Positions 24,249 to 38,503 of a stretch of 64,000 bases of DNA are shown piece by piece. Source of the stretch: Apophysomyces variabilis (Eukaryota; Mucoromycota; Mucoromycetes; Mucorales; Mucoraceae); the NCBI GenBank assembly GCA_002749535.1, contig MZZL01000388.1, positions 178,505 through 242,504 of the forward strand, given 5' to 3'. How positions within the stretch are numbered: the stretch's first letter is position 1; every line of letters begins with the position of its first letter. The position numbers and the translations under genes are program-made. The notes below the pieces were generated by a model. The model was not told the origin of the DNA. It saw only the letters and a list, made by a program, of their open reading frames with translations, and did not search any database.

Positions 24249-24747
24249 TGTCAATAACATCAGAGAAAGCCATTTTAGAAGGCAACTTTAAATGTTGCGT
24301 TACAACTGTTAAAAAAAGATCAGGTAAGCGCTTTGGAAGAAAACGTTTTGAAGTAAGACCAAAAATAGTCCAGTGATATTTTTCTCAAAATTTCATATTT
24401 TATTTACTTCTATTCCAGAAAAAATTGGTCGTATGTCTCAAGCATTTTCAATTCATTTGACCCCGGCTTCCATAGCAACATCAGAAATTGGAAGGAAAAA
24501 CATAATAGAAGATGGATTAGAGACAAGAAAGCAGCAACCTCTTCGAGATTGTTTTCCATTACCGGTAAGTATTGAAAAAATAACCAATGTTGAGGTAGTG
24601 CTCCATTTTAAACCCTTTGAAATTCATAGCGGAAGTGGTGTGAACTCATTACTGGCGTTTCTACCAAAACAAAGGATTCAGTATGAGAATAGCATTTCAA
24701 CGACCAAACTTATTGAGTTGGTTGCTGATTGTAACATTGCTTCTTAA
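24249..24747 (+). CDS. Putative small protein, unknown, 2 exons
   Basis: An ATG at 24249 opens a frame (MSITSEKAILEGNFKCC) ending in a good donor (TCAG|GTAAGC, 24324). A CTTCTATTCCAG acceptor joins in phase to EKIGRMSQAFSIHLTPASIA, and the frame runs to a stop at 24747, about 134 residues in all. A second good donor (CCG|GTAAGT, at 24565) inside the last exon suggests an alternative or further splice. No domain is recognised; the only features are a moderately hydrophobic stretch and many Ser/Ile residues. It could be the first part of a longer gene that also includes the exons at 24899-25149. Confidence 0.35.
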
Positions 24748-24898
24748 TTGACTCTCTTTTACTTACTGAAAAGTAGTACGTACATCGACAACCACGAACA
24801 GCTCAATGCAAACTGACAGGAAGCAAGCGGAACCCGTATTCCCCATAGTTTGATACCATCTTTATTCTAAAAGATATATCACACCTTCATAAGTTTAG

Positions 24899-25149
24899 AA
24901 CAAACGTTGAATAACTTGTTCGCTTGGAAGGTAAGTTATATTTATAGTTCATCCCTTCATGTTGATATTTTTGTTACTGCGCTTTAGAAATTCATAATCA
25001 GCACCTGCCGCGAAATCAAGCACGAGCTCTTTGGCAGGGAGCAAAGGGACGCACTCTTCAACATTGTCCACACCGAGATGATTGTTCCACAATCGATGCC
25101 CCTTATTTCTTTTACACCAAAAGTAAACCGCGTAAAGAAGAGTATATGA
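24899..25149 (+). CDS. Putative terminal exons of an unidentified gene
   Basis: Two blocks join in phase: 24899-24930 (QTLNNLFAWK, donor AAG|GTAAGT) and 24988-25149 (acceptor GCGCTTTAG, then KFIISTCREIKHELFGREQRDALFN...MPLISFTPK and a TGA stop). The reading is protein-like and the donor and acceptor are good, but no start codon or upstream exon could be attached. The gene at 24249-24747 is the obvious candidate partner. Family unknown. Confidence 0.35.
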
Positions 25150-26034
25150 AGAAATCGACTAAGCTCTTCTTCATTTGTATATTTTAACCTTCTCTCCCCC
25201 CCCCTCTACTGTTGGCTCCGTAAATGAATAGAGACATACTCTTTTGATAGGTCATTTATTTTAGCAGGGCTGATCTAGTATGCACCGTAGCTTGTAAAAT
25301 ACAGTGTTCGAGGAATTATTAGAGAGTACGAGTGCCCAACAAAGCAGATTTAGGACACTCTCAGCCGATAGACACAGCGTTCCTGCTCATTCCGTCTGGC
25401 AGATACCCGTTTCTCGGGCGCTGTCTGTGCTTTATTGCTTCGCGTCTTTTTTATCATTCTTACTGAGAAGTGTGAAAAGCACCAATACGGCACGGCACTT
25501 GAATAACGTAAGAGAGTAGTGTACAAATCAATTCTCAAATTTGATTGGCTATCCATTGATTCGCACTACTGGTGTATTGTTTTGAGTGCCGTCTTACTAA
25601 AAAATCCCTTCACCATCGGCGTCAGCAAGCAATTAACCATATGCTGTTTAAAACATGTGCAAAAGGGATAGAATAAAAGGTATTTTACAAAACGGAAATA
25701 ACACAGAAATGTTGCCATGGTGATGGATCGAGATACGTCAACTATTGGTGTCTCTTTGTGAGGTGGGTATTGTTTAACAAAATTTCAGCTTCTTCCTTAA
25801 ATGAACTAATTGGGAGAGAAGACCAACAAAAAGCTCCTCGGTTAAATATGCGCGGCCTATCGCTGATAAATGGGTCGTGGCAAAGTAACGATCAGTCAGC
25901 TGCACTTCGATTGGGTTCCGAGATGGCCCTCCGAAGGTTCGGTCTGCTGTTGAAGATAATAAAAGGCCGCAGAAAATTTCGCCTTTTAAAGAGAAGTGCA
26001 TTAGTTGTTGTTCCTCTGTGTGTGTCTGCAAGCC
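25150..26034. other. Intergenic, includes transporter promoter
   Basis: No supported gene. A nine-C run at about 25196-25204 and short frames on both strands without motifs. The right end should contain the promoter of the EamA transporter. Confidence 0.5.
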
Positions 26035-27254
26035 ATGACGTCCGAGCCAGATCAGCATAAGACAATCACAATGGTTAACGAGGTTACTCCTCTGATTCAA
26101 ACTACCCTTACGCCACCACCAAATCAACGTCGGAAAGAGATCACGGGCTTGCTACTCATGGCATTGTCCGCCCTTGGATTTTCTACCATGTCACTGTTCG
26201 TAAAGATAGGGGCGTCCAAATTTCCGTCAATGGAACTGGTGTTTGCACGCTCGGTAGCACAAGTTCTTTTGGGACTGATAGGGTGCGCCATACTTAACGT
26301 GAATCCCCTTGGCAGACCAGAAGTTCGTCTATGGCTCACTTTACGAGGAACAGTGGGGGCGGTCGGCTTGGCCTTGTTTTTCTACAGTGTCACAAAACTG
26401 CCACTAGCCGATGCGACTGGTAGAACATGTTGCATACGCATACAATAAGATGACTAATCATAGAAAATAGTCGTTTTCTTTTTGGGTCCAACCTTCACTG
26501 CCATCCTTGCCGCTGTGCTACTCGGAGAAGCCTTTACGTTATTTGATGGTATTTGCTCAGTGTCTTGCTTGATTGGTGTCATCTTGGTGTCAAAACCACA
26601 CTTTTTGTTTGGTGGAGATGAAACTGGTACTACAGAAAACGCATTGGAGCGATTGATTGCTGTGATTGCTGGCCTTGTTGGTGCTTTGATGGCTGCTATA
26701 GCATATGTCACAGGTATATCGATATTATATCTCTTGCGCATATTGAAAAATGACCAATCTGCGGTATTGTAGTTCGAAAGATTGGAAAAGGTGCTCATTT
26801 CATGGTGCACGTTGTCTATTTCGGCTTTATGTCTGTTGTGATTAGCTTTGCAGGGATGTTCCTGATCCAGTCAGGTGGTGTGAAACCCGATGGATGGTAT
26901 GACTATACGGTCTTGCTGCTTATCGGTGTATGCGCATATATCGGTCAATGCTTGCTTAATTTGGGGTAAGTTCAAATAAAAAGACGTAAACATGGGAACT
27001 GACAACATGCAAACTGACATAGTCTACAACTTGCTCCTGCTGGTCCAGGTAAGATATCTTATAAGATACCATCGGGAGTGCTAACTCGTATAATAGGAAC
27101 GTTGATGCGTATGAACGATGTCGTATTTGCATTTTTATTCGGCATTTTCATTCTTCACGAATATCCAGACGCATACAGCATTGTTGGTGCCTGCGTTATC
27201 GTGGTTATGACAACTGCCCTGGGTTTGCATAAATGGTATTGTGCATCCAACTGA
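26035..27254 (+). CDS. DMT/EamA-family membrane transporter (SLC35G-like), 5 exons
   Basis: Exons 26035-26419, 26471-26713, 26773-26965, 27023-27048 and 27097-27254 give 334 residues. After a ~45-residue cytosolic N-terminus (MTSEPDQHKTITMVNEVTPL) come about ten hydrophobic helices. The first EamA repeat starts GLLLMALSALGFSTMSLFVK and contains FARSVAQVLLGLIGC and the typical end FYSVTKLPLADAT; the second ends with APAGPGTLMRMNDVVFAF...FGIFILHEYPDAYSIVGACVIV. The layout matches fungal members of the drug/metabolite transporter superfamily close to SLC35G; substrate cannot be predicted. Exon 4 is only 26 nt. All junctions are GT-AG and in phase. The start is the ATG before the acidic/polar N-terminus; an in-frame ATG at 26005 adds ten residues. 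Confidence 0.88.
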
Positions 27255-28179
27255 TACACACGCTATTTGTACGTGTTGTTTTAGATTCTCAAATAGATAA
27301 ATTATACAAATAATAAATGTATGGCTATGGGTACCAAAGGGTTGTCTGTTGATGGCTCGTTTAGTGAACTTTTTCTGACAATCCAATTCTCGCTAGTAAG
27401 TTACCAAACAAACGCGAAACTAGTAAGTGTCTTCCAAGCTTGGATATATTTAATACATTGTAGAGACGAAATATGAAATCGTCTTGGTTTCCTGAGCAAT
27501 TTCGATAATCGATCACCCTAAAGAAAGACCAAACCTAGAATATTGCCTTAATAGGTCATTTTAACAAACACGACTGCGGCCTGTGTCACCAAAAAATGGG
27601 ATAGCGTCATAAGATGGAATAAGGAAGTGCCTATGAGGACTGCGTGAATTATTATACGCTATTCAAACGAATACGACCGTAAATTTATGTATTTATATTC
27701 GTTCTTGTTGACCGCTACTGGTTCGTTGCTTGTGAAACAGATCGATCGTTAAGTAACGTTCACAGACGCATCCGCCAGTGAGACCCAGATGTCTCCCTTT
27801 AATTTCAACGTTTCTTCCTTTAATCGCCTTGAAGTTATAGAGGATTGAAGGTCAATATAAGTATATATCAATATAAGGCACGCTTAGCGGCTTTTCTTTT
27901 TGTTGCGCCAATTGTCTTGGAGTTATTGAATGAAAAAATATTCATTGATAAATGTCATAAGATGGATTCGTCTATGACAAACGGTTTACGACGTACATCC
28001 ATAGTCGCTGACTGCAGGGCAGTGGCTTTCTTATGCCTTCTTCTTTGTATGTTCCTTCATGTTCTATAGGTATTATCTTTCTACAATGTTGTATCTGCGT
28101 ACATGTTTACATTGAAACAGTAGAGAATAGTAGAACGTCATCTTCAACTTTCTTTCCATCGCGGCACCTATTTAAGCAT
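27255..28179. other. Intergenic, nothing recognised
   Basis: AT-rich. A 74-codon frame at 27845-28069 has one hydrophobic segment but no further support. Confidence 0.45.
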
Positions 28180-28490
28180 CTGCAGCAATAAAAGATATAA
28201 CATTTGAAAGTACGCAATCATCAACCGTCAAATGCTTCCCGGTTTGGGTCATCAACGTTTCATTGCTCAAGAATTCGTATCGGTTAAGTTTGGTCTTAAC
28301 AACTGACCAAAACTCTCGATAGGATTGAGCTCAGATGGACATGACGGCAGATATCCTTGGTATTCAGTATATATAAAGATATGCTTTTGAGTGATCCAGG
28401 AACATAAGCTTTCAACACTGTTTAGGATTATCTTTTTGCCTGTTTTGTTTGTACGCATTACCAGTTGAGGAAACTTATTGAGAAGCAATA
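28180..28490 (-). pseudogene. Tc1/mariner-type transposase C-terminal remnant
   Basis: The minus-strand frame 28488-28267 reads YLPSCPSELNPIESFGQLL, the YLPPYSPELNPIE block with the third catalytic acid of Tc1-type DDE transposases. After a frameshift, another frame continues with FLSNETLMTQTGKHLTVDD and AADA then a stop near 28170, as a C-terminal tail would. The upstream DDE blocks are not found. Confidence 0.6.
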
Positions 28491-28909
28491 GAAAAAGGAA
28501 ACTTTACTGCATCTCATGAGTTAGAAATACAATCAAAGTCTACGAAAATCACGACCGTTGCCAGTAAATAAGAATAGTGTAACCAAAGGTAATGAAAGGC
28601 TAGCCATTGTGGCACTCATAAGGATCGGTACATCTTCCGAATGTCACTACCAGACATGAGCGATATAACGTACGTTCGTGCGTAGAGGGTAGGACAAACC
28701 GCAGCGCCCAATGCAAAATTATCTTGCAAAGTTTTGCATGGTGATGTTCGTGGCGATATATTACTAAATACTTCTTCAAAAGGAAATATCCACAGGCATC
28801 TATGCGGACTTGTCGGAAACGTTTGGCACACGGAGACAACATAAAAACAATCCATCATCAGGCAAACATTCAACAGGTTCTACTGATTATTTCACATCTC
28901 ACTTTTTTA

Positions 28910-29716
28910 ATGGAAAAGAAAAGATCTCAGAGCTCTATCAAGGGATATCCTTCCTCTGATTCGGATGCTAGTACTATTGACTTTGATGAGTACCTGACAA
29001 AGATCGAAGCTGCAGACCCTGACACACAGGCCAAGCTGAGGATCTATTTAAGCGACTTAAGGAGCTACGAGGAAATACGCCTGGACAACCCTAGATCAAT
29101 TGATATTACAGACACAACTCGATTGGCACATTTAAGCGAGACGGAACTCATGATGAACGCGCTTGGCTTTATTCCAGCTTGTGTGGCGTCCATGGCTTTT
29201 GTGTCAGAACAAGACACCGTCTTTGTCCTGGTCATGTCGCTCATTGCACTTACCACAACAGATGTTCTGCTTGTTGTAGTCAAGCATATGTATAACGTCC
29301 ATTTCATCGTGAAGCCAACGATAGATATGAACCGTACATATCAACCTTTCAACGACATTGTCCAACGTATTTTGACCGGTCAAGCCTTTGCAAGCAATCA
29401 CCCGGAACTAGCCCGATTGGCCGAAGAATTCCGCAGCCAACTAAAAACGTACAAACGATACAAGCCCTGTTTTATGGTTGCTCAAATCCTTTTCTTCCTG
29501 GCTAGCACGATCCGGGTGGCACATTTGGGAGTTTCCATCACCCTTTGTGTCCTTCTGGGCAAAAATAGGAAACCTGACATCGATTCCGGTGGATTGGCGC
29601 AGATCATCTTTTCCATATGGATCCTCATGTTCAATATGATGCTTGCTATCATTAATTGTTGGAAATCCGTATTCCATGGCCTTGATATACCAGACGATAA
29701 AAGCCAGCGAACTTAA
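28910..29716 (+). CDS. Predicted four-helix membrane protein, unknown
   Basis: An intronless 268-residue frame. After a Ser/Asp-rich cytosolic start (MEKKRSQSSIKGYPSSDSDAS) and a helical region, hydrophobic segments lie at about LMMNALGFIPACVASMAFV, TVFVLVMSLIALTTTDVLLVVV, a pair FMVAQILFFLASTIRVAHLGVS / ITLCVLLG, and IIFSIWILMFNMMLAIINCW, with a ~75-residue polar loop between the second and third. This predicts a multispanning protein with its N-terminus inside. No family is recognised. The ATG at 28910 is chosen over an upstream in-frame ATG at 28802 because the extra residues read like UTR. Confidence 0.65.
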   Translation: MEKKRSQSSIKGYPSSDSDASTIDFDEYLTKIEAADPDTQAKLRIYLSDLRSYEEIRLDNPRSIDITDTTRLAHLSETELMMNALGFIPACVASMAFVSEQDTVFVLVMSLIALTTTDVLLVVVKHMYNVHFIVKPTIDMNRTYQPFNDIVQRILTGQAFASNHPELARLAEEFRSQLKTYKRYKPCFMVAQILFFLASTIRVAHLGVSITLCVLLGKNRKPDIDSGGLAQIIFSIWILMFNMMLAIINCWKSVFHGLDIPDDKSQRT

Positions 29717-29989
29717 GCACATAGTCTATTTCCAGCAATCATCATGTGTGCAACTTTACCGACTCGATGTGGGGCAAGATAGCAACATAGCATAGATCGC
29801 CTTCATCAATTTATACACCATGTATATCACGCCTGTCATACGCTGTATTTTCATTACTTTCTATTAGATATGTTTAGTACATCTTACAGAGAATAAAGCT
29901 AAATTGAACACACAAGCCACATAATCAACGTATATACATGAGACATCTAATGCATTGATATCCTAGCATATGCTGGAGCTTTATGTAAA

Positions 29990-31846
<1,857 letters not shown>

Positions 31847-32995
31847 GAGAGAATGCTATATGAAGTTATTGAAAGAGAGTGTCCTAAAAGCCAATTTTCG
31901 GTAATCTATTAGATTTAGAAGAGGCGTAATGCGATTTTTTCACACGCCTTTTTATCGTTCTTAACGCCATCTGCACATGATAAAACAATTTCTATCCTGA
32001 AGTCACATGTATGATTATCCTCCGTCGCACAGCTAGAGGGTTCGTTTCCATCACCGTGAGAGTTGCTTTGAAGCACATCACTGGATAAGAATTATTTCTC
32101 TGCTACGCAGACATTGGAACTACAAGTCTGAAACGGACCAGCGTACTATAGCCATTAACATTTATCAAGTGTATAAAACGCAATGGAGGTCAGAAGATCA
32201 TGTTTGATTTTGACACATGTACTATCATCTTTGACTTCCTCTTTTGGTATTATAGCGTATTATCTGAGTAAGGTACAGAACCTTCAAAAAATAATAATCA
32301 TTTAATTAGCTAGGACTGATGATCAACTAGAAAACTGATTTGCTAGACATAGTTGATGAAACCTCGATGGATTCAATCCATACAGAAGGAAAACAAAGTC
32401 CGAGAGATATCACAAGTTGCGACACGAACGCAGATAGTTGCCGCATAATGTGCGCCGATTGACGCAATTAGAGCCATATAACGCAATAGATTACGTAGTC
32501 TAAGGTATCGTTACCACCAATTACACGTCAATGCGCGAGAATAATCCTCTACCGCTCAATTAGCAGTAATGCACGCTTTTTAGGAAGCAATAACCACGTA
32601 TATCAATCCTATTAATTATCGGTAAGAGTTTCCCATGTTTAAGTTGTAGCTCGATAAGCAGCGATTGAGAATGCTGATTGTATCCCGCCTTGGCATAACT
32701 AATAAAGTGTTCTTTATACTTTCTCTGCTTATTGATATCGTGTCAAAAGATGTCTGCAGACCGAAAGAGCAGGAAATCGCTCGATAAACGTACAGTTTAT
32801 GTTTACTTTAGTACATCAACACTGTTTTTGACAAACATAACATGTCTTTTCGCAGTGATGACTTTAGCTAAAGTCGATGAAGGCAAGAATAACAAGAGGA
32901 ACGAAATTAGCGACGTTTTTATACATTTGGTTTAGTAAATTTACACAGAAATAGGAGGAAATAAGACTTGAAAAAGAAAAAAGAAAGGAAAAATT
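31847..32995. other. Intergenic, nothing supported
   Basis: CYS4 promoter at the left and the chitin synthase-like 3' end at the right. A 60-codon plus frame within 32732-32935 (MSADRKSRKSLDKRTVYVYF, then one hydrophobic helix) could encode a small membrane protein but has no other support. Confidence 0.4.
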
Positions 32996-35900
32996 CTAAG
33001 ACGACTGTGTGAGTAAGGTCAGTGTCGTCTGTTCAATGCACTCGTGGATAAAATCTTGGATATCATCTTCTTCGATTCGCGCGCCGAATAAGTTTGTTAA
33101 ATGCTTCTTGACCTGGGCTCTCGTGGTTGAATCAAGGTCCGCTTGAGAAAGGTAATCACGAATGGCCTGACGGAGGACCTGTCTGAAATCTCTGGTATTT
33201 TGCCTTGGATGACTGGATTCACTAGGGTTACGTTCATGGATCGATCGGATATTAGCACGATGCAGTGCCCCAGCGGTCGCAGTAGCAGTAGCGGCAGAGC
33301 CAGCGGCAAAACTGCGTAGGATATTCGTTCTATCGGGTATGGTTAGGCCAAGACGACCATGCATAGCAACACTTCGTCCTTCGCCTTCCTGGTTCACTGT
33401 GACTGGTGCTCGTTCGTTGCCTATCAAGTGGCGCGGCCTGCCGCTACCACCGACTGTTCTCGGCTCCGCCAGCATCTCCAGACTTAAGCAAGAACTTGCA
33501 AGAGAACAAGCGTTGGATTGGACCGAATATACGGAACGGCGATCCGAAGCGTTGTGTTGGTCAGATACACTAACGGATTCGGTGGAATGGGATCGCGTGC
33601 GTCCCTGCCGTTCTGCTGGAGGAACTATCCGCGTTCCTTCTAAATGGCTGAAATAGGAAGACTGAGAGTGGCTCTGTTTGTGTTTTCCAAGACGTCGCCC
33701 GTGTTGTGCTACATCATTCATATCGTAGTAATGAGCTGCGTAGCTGTCATCGAATGGATTATCTAGTTCAGACGAAAATGGATTCACCATGCTACCGGAC
33801 GGCGATCCATGATCTATTTGCGTTGGTAACAGTGTGTCCCCATTCATATATTTGGTCATTCCTCGAGTAGTTCCATACATATCCGGTGCAACAGGTGTGG
33901 ATGGTCTGTATCGACTTCGTGCGCTACTGTATCCGTCACCCAACTGTGCGGGCGGAAGCGATGGGATGATTTGGCTGCCACCAGATTGACTACACCGCAG
34001 AGAATGAACGCTGGACCGATTACCGACAATACCCGCAAATCCAGTGAAATTTGCGTCTAATGCTGCCGCTTCTTCCATCGTACGGTAATAAGCTTTTTCC
34101 GCTTCCAATTGTTCAAATTCTCCAAGACGCAGTCGCATGATCGTTTGCTGATCAGGTCTTGCCTCTTCCTCTTCTACTATCTCCTCTTCTTTTTTGGGAG
34201 TTTCGACGTCCTTCTCTTTCTTGTCTTCGATAATTCCGTGCAACCGTGTTCCTGTTTTACCCGACGTTGGCCATGTATCATACCACTGTTCGGCGTAGTT
34301 GTTCTGCCACAATGCAAGTAACGGGAACCAAGTAGCAAACAGAGGGACAGAGAAGATGCAATATAATATGAACCACATTACATACTTGAACTGACGCCTC
34401 ACTGTGAAATATACAATATGCAAGACAAGAAGCACGGCAAAACCACCAGCAATAATCCTGTATGCAAGGTCAGACTGAAACACTGCACGTGCAAAACAGC
34501 TGTAAAGAAACACAGTGATTGGAATCGAAAAGATCATGTCCAACAGCTTCGTAAATGCCAGTATCCAGTATGAAAATCCCAAATGTCTTGCTACTCTCTG
34601 GAGCTCTAGTTGATTGTGGAAGGCCGCCCGTAGCTGCCGTGTCATATTACCCTGGAGAGTAAAAAAAGTCGAAGGTAAGGTTGTATAAGCAATGGCTTCT
34701 GGCTCAAATCCAAGTCGGTGGTGAGGATGAGATCGCAAAAGCACGATCCCGAAGAATTGTTCTTCGCCTAACAATAACACGTTCTGCATGTGAGATGTAT
34801 CCGCTTGCGGTGTGGCAAATCCACGCAGAACAGTAGGATGTATACAGTATGGTCGTATATGATTATTGGGCGAAAGAGAAAGGTGAGAAGACGATCTTGT
34901 TAGCGTTGAATCCTTTCCAGTGGTGCTCTGATCCCAGCTGTCTTGAGCTGGGTTGATTTCGTCGCTGACTTTTGGCCACTTATTTAGTGTATTCCGCGAA
35001 TTCGTACTGCTCTGCATGATTTTGTTTCGCCAACCGCTTCGATGCTGCCTTTCATACGAATTCTCTTCCGACCAAAGCTTATAGAGGACAAAACTGCCGT
35101 TGATCGTTGTCAGGCTTCTGAAACAGGCTTCATATGCCAAAGTTGAATACATCGCTTCATACTGAGGAAAGATTTGTAGCATGGTTACTATACTCTGCTC
35201 TGGATTCGCCGGTCGTACATGACCGCTGACAGCAAGCATGCTGTGATCTCGTTCCAACCGAGACGTCAACTTGTGTAACACATCGGCCTGAACTTGCGTA
35301 TCTGCATCTGTGAGTAGCATATATTTAAAGTTTCTCGGATCAATTCCTAGCACACTGTAACACTGGTTAAAAAGCTCGTATTCAAGTGGCGTCATGCGAT
35401 TATTAGCGAGATTCAGACAACGTTCTAGAAATCCAAGCGTGAGCACCATGGAGTCTCGCTTTCCTCTGTTGCCAGGCACCCGGCTAACGGATGCTTCATT
35501 CGGGTTGCCGACCTTTACAACCATAACAAAAGGCACTCGATTACGCCCGGTTTCATAGAATCCAGCGTATACTTTTGCATAGTTGATCTTTCGTTTTCCT
35601 TGACCAAGCGAAACATAGGCGTGCGACGGTCGATCTTCAGTGATACTGTGACCTAACGCTTCCAAAATGCATAGATGTGTTTCTTTTGCATCGGTTGCGC
35701 TTTTTACTACGCCATCTACGACAAATAACAGTAACTTTTTCGAATCTTCGTAGTTTGTGCGTGCGAGCGAATCGAACGTCTGTTTAATGATATCGGAAGA
35801 TTCGGAATAGCATGGAATCATCAAAATGGCATGAGGCCATGATACAATACCGCTCGTGTCTGTGCTGGAAGCGAACAATACTCGTTGAACCCATTGAAGG

Positions 35901-37110
35901 CGAGTCAAATTGGCGAGGTTCATCTTCACTAAAAAGTACACAAGGCAAACACCCAGTGTCGCCCAAAGAGCAGGGTTGCTCTGGGTACAGCCTTGTGAAA
36001 TGATCTCTGATGTCACACCCTTATAAAAGAGTTTCTTTAGGCATTTGCGGTAAAGTTCGGAATTTTGCGTGGCATTTTGAGAAATAAAATAGGGGGTGAT
36101 ATCATTCCCAAGGTTGAGAAAGAGAAGGGTTGTTAAGTCGAGTGGAAGAAACATCCGATCCAACGCAAATGCTCTCGAGTTGTATCCAAACGAGACCTGA
36201 ACTACGTTTGTGGTCCCAGCAAGATAATCGGTAACATCGAGTACTGTACTGTCGAGTTGAACGAGGGCTGGTCCGCTGTAGTGCGATGATGGCAATGCGC
36301 TTGCATCGCCGATATCACTTGGTGTATAGATAATGTCTATAGCAATCATGTCAAGATTCAAGTTGTGCTCTACTAATGATTTTGTTCTTTCTTGGTTTCT
36401 AGTTACCTCCGTCCACTTTCAGATCGTCAAATGAGTAATAACATGGGGCACCGGTTCTATTCAGCTGGTTTGGGTATGGGCATGATACGAGTCTGCCGTC
36501 TTGGTAGGAATATCCAGGATTATGTTCTAACATATATTGAACCCATTGGTCGGCCTGAGCTGATTTGTTCTGTGCGCCAATGCATTCTTGTACGTATGGG
36601 TCAGGGTAAATGGTTTGGCCCGGTGATCGATTGAGTATCATAAAATACGGGAACATGGAAGATACATCGTATCCTTTGTATTTGCTGACTTCAGCTGCCA
36701 TCGGATTGGTGTCGGCAGCGTAGGACCAGTTTACCGCTTTTCCGTGGATGCCCGAGTAGGATGATTTGTTATTGAAGACATCTTTGGCGTAAATGGGATC
36801 TTTTGGATCGCAAAACAAAGTCGAGACATATGCCAGCCAAAAACATAGAAAGGCGCTAATAAAAAGAAAGAGGATGCACAATGCGATCTTTTCTCTCCAT
36901 GCGGTTCGAGCCGCTGCCAATTTGGATAGAAGCCGTTGGTATTTAGTTCCCCTTTGTTACGCAAGTTGCATTACCTGATGTCGACATGCGACCAACATAT
37001 TTGAGGACAAAATCAGGAATGAATATGGTACATAAAGTCGCAAAGGCCACCCAGACTAGCCTTCGACAGGTTGGTGTGGGCATAGGTGAGCTGTTTATGG
37101 CAACCCTCAT
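32996..37110 (-). CDS. Divergent chitin synthase-like protein with DEK_C domain, 3 exons
   Basis: Exons 37110-36975, 36913-36407 and 36372-32996 give 1339 residues. The domain order follows class IV/V chitin synthases: an N-terminal transmembrane pair (VWVAFATLCTIFIPDFVL, then ARTAWREKIALCILFLFIS), a cytochrome b5-like lumenal region (about 250-290), a GT2 core (MIPCYSES, GQGKRKINYAKVY, GNRGKRDS at 515-522, LTDADTQVQ around 570), a C-terminal membrane region (LLDMIFSIPITVFLYS onward) and a DEK_C-like C-terminus (last ~55 residues). The second half of the catalytic core is abnormal: the usual CLPGCFSMYR, LGEDRYLT and QRRRW blocks read TINGSFVLYK, LGEEQFFG and QGNMTRQLR. A Ser/Tyr-rich, probably cytosolic region of ~400 residues precedes the DEK_C part. 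Possibly a non-catalytic partner or regulator of chitin synthesis. Confidence 0.88.
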
Positions 37111-38503
37111 TTCCAGTCGTAAGACTCTTCCGGATTTGTTGCTCCGCAGAGATGGAAACCTTAAACTTTTTCCAACTCAGCTAGTCATGGCCGCCTTATG
37201 GTGACACGCACCTTTTGCAAATATTGCTTTGGCTCATGAAAAGCCAGATTCTTCATTATGATTGAACAGACAAGCAGGAACAGGTTAAATTACGAAATAG
37301 TTTTTTACATATTGCTTTTTTATTCACACAGAATAAAAAGCCTTTTGATAATCCTATCTTCCAAAATCACTCAAGTGATTAAATTTCGTTCAGCACACAC
37401 ATCTCTTCGACAATACAACCCAATTAATCAAGTGAAAGGGGCCATAAAGAACGCATAAAAAATTTTATTTTTCTTTATATGCTTCCCTGTCTCATTTTTA
37501 CAAAAGTTACACTCTCTTTCATTGCAAATTGTCTTCATTAAAAATTCAGCTGCAGTAGATCGGTCATAGATCCTGCTTTGACCTTTACCGCAAGGACAAA
37601 GTTTGATGACGATAACGTGTATTGAACGAGAAATTGAAGGATTCAACCTCGATACAAGTACAAATGCAAACTATCTCAATGTCCGTATTATTTGTAGAAG
37701 AATCGTTTGTTCCATTTGATTGATTCCTCCTTCACAGAAAATAAAAAGGGTGATAATGCATCATTCTCTGCAAGGTTCCTTTACTAGTACTCTTCTTTAA
37801 ACTGTCTTTTTCTTGATTGCCGTGAAAACATGCTGTTTTAGGTGCAGAAGGAATTCCATCTATTGATAATTTTTCATTTCAGGCTCATGGATTAGGCTCG
37901 CTATTGTAGCTCATTCACGCCAAGTTTTGGACATATTTAACTCTAAGAAGAGCTCTCCTTTTGAGCCAAAAGTAACGTGCATGTCTCGAGCGACAAAATG
38001 AAGGTTGTCTATCAGAATTTAGATACAGATTAACCGAACCGTTCCTCAGATATAACTTTTTCTTGTGATTCGCTCCTTGGCCAACGCCCGCCTAATACTG
38101 GGCGCCATCATAACACTATTCTTTATTTATGGCCCCCGTTACTTCATATGGGAGACGCACACGGATGCATTAGGAACTACTGCAAATGAACCAAACGTTT
38201 GCTTTATTTTTTTCCTTCTTACTTCTTTGACAGGCTTGTTTTAAAACTGAAAGTTGGGTTGCCCATTTTCACGAGTTTGAGGGCTTTATTGCATCAAAAC
38301 TATTTTTAAGGCGCCATATGCCTAAAGAAAAGTATCCACTCGTTTATTTCCTCTTAACTATCAATAGAAATGGTGGTTCCCATTCGACGCATGTAGGAGG
38401 TGAAGGGGCACTAATATACAAGAGTTTGGCCGGATAACATTAAAAGGTCGTTCTTCAGAGCGACCCCAAAGGATACTGGTTACCACAACTAGCTTTGGAC
38501 TAG
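37111..38503. other. Intergenic, nothing supported
   Basis: Promoter of the chitin synthase-like gene at the left, then AT-rich sequence. Small frames at 37258-37646 lack motifs. Confidence 0.45.

Noticed and set aside
38461..38475. AAGGATAC/AAGGATAT sequences as reverse U12-type donors
   Set aside because: None lies at a junction of a gene model and no TCCTTRAC branch point is near.
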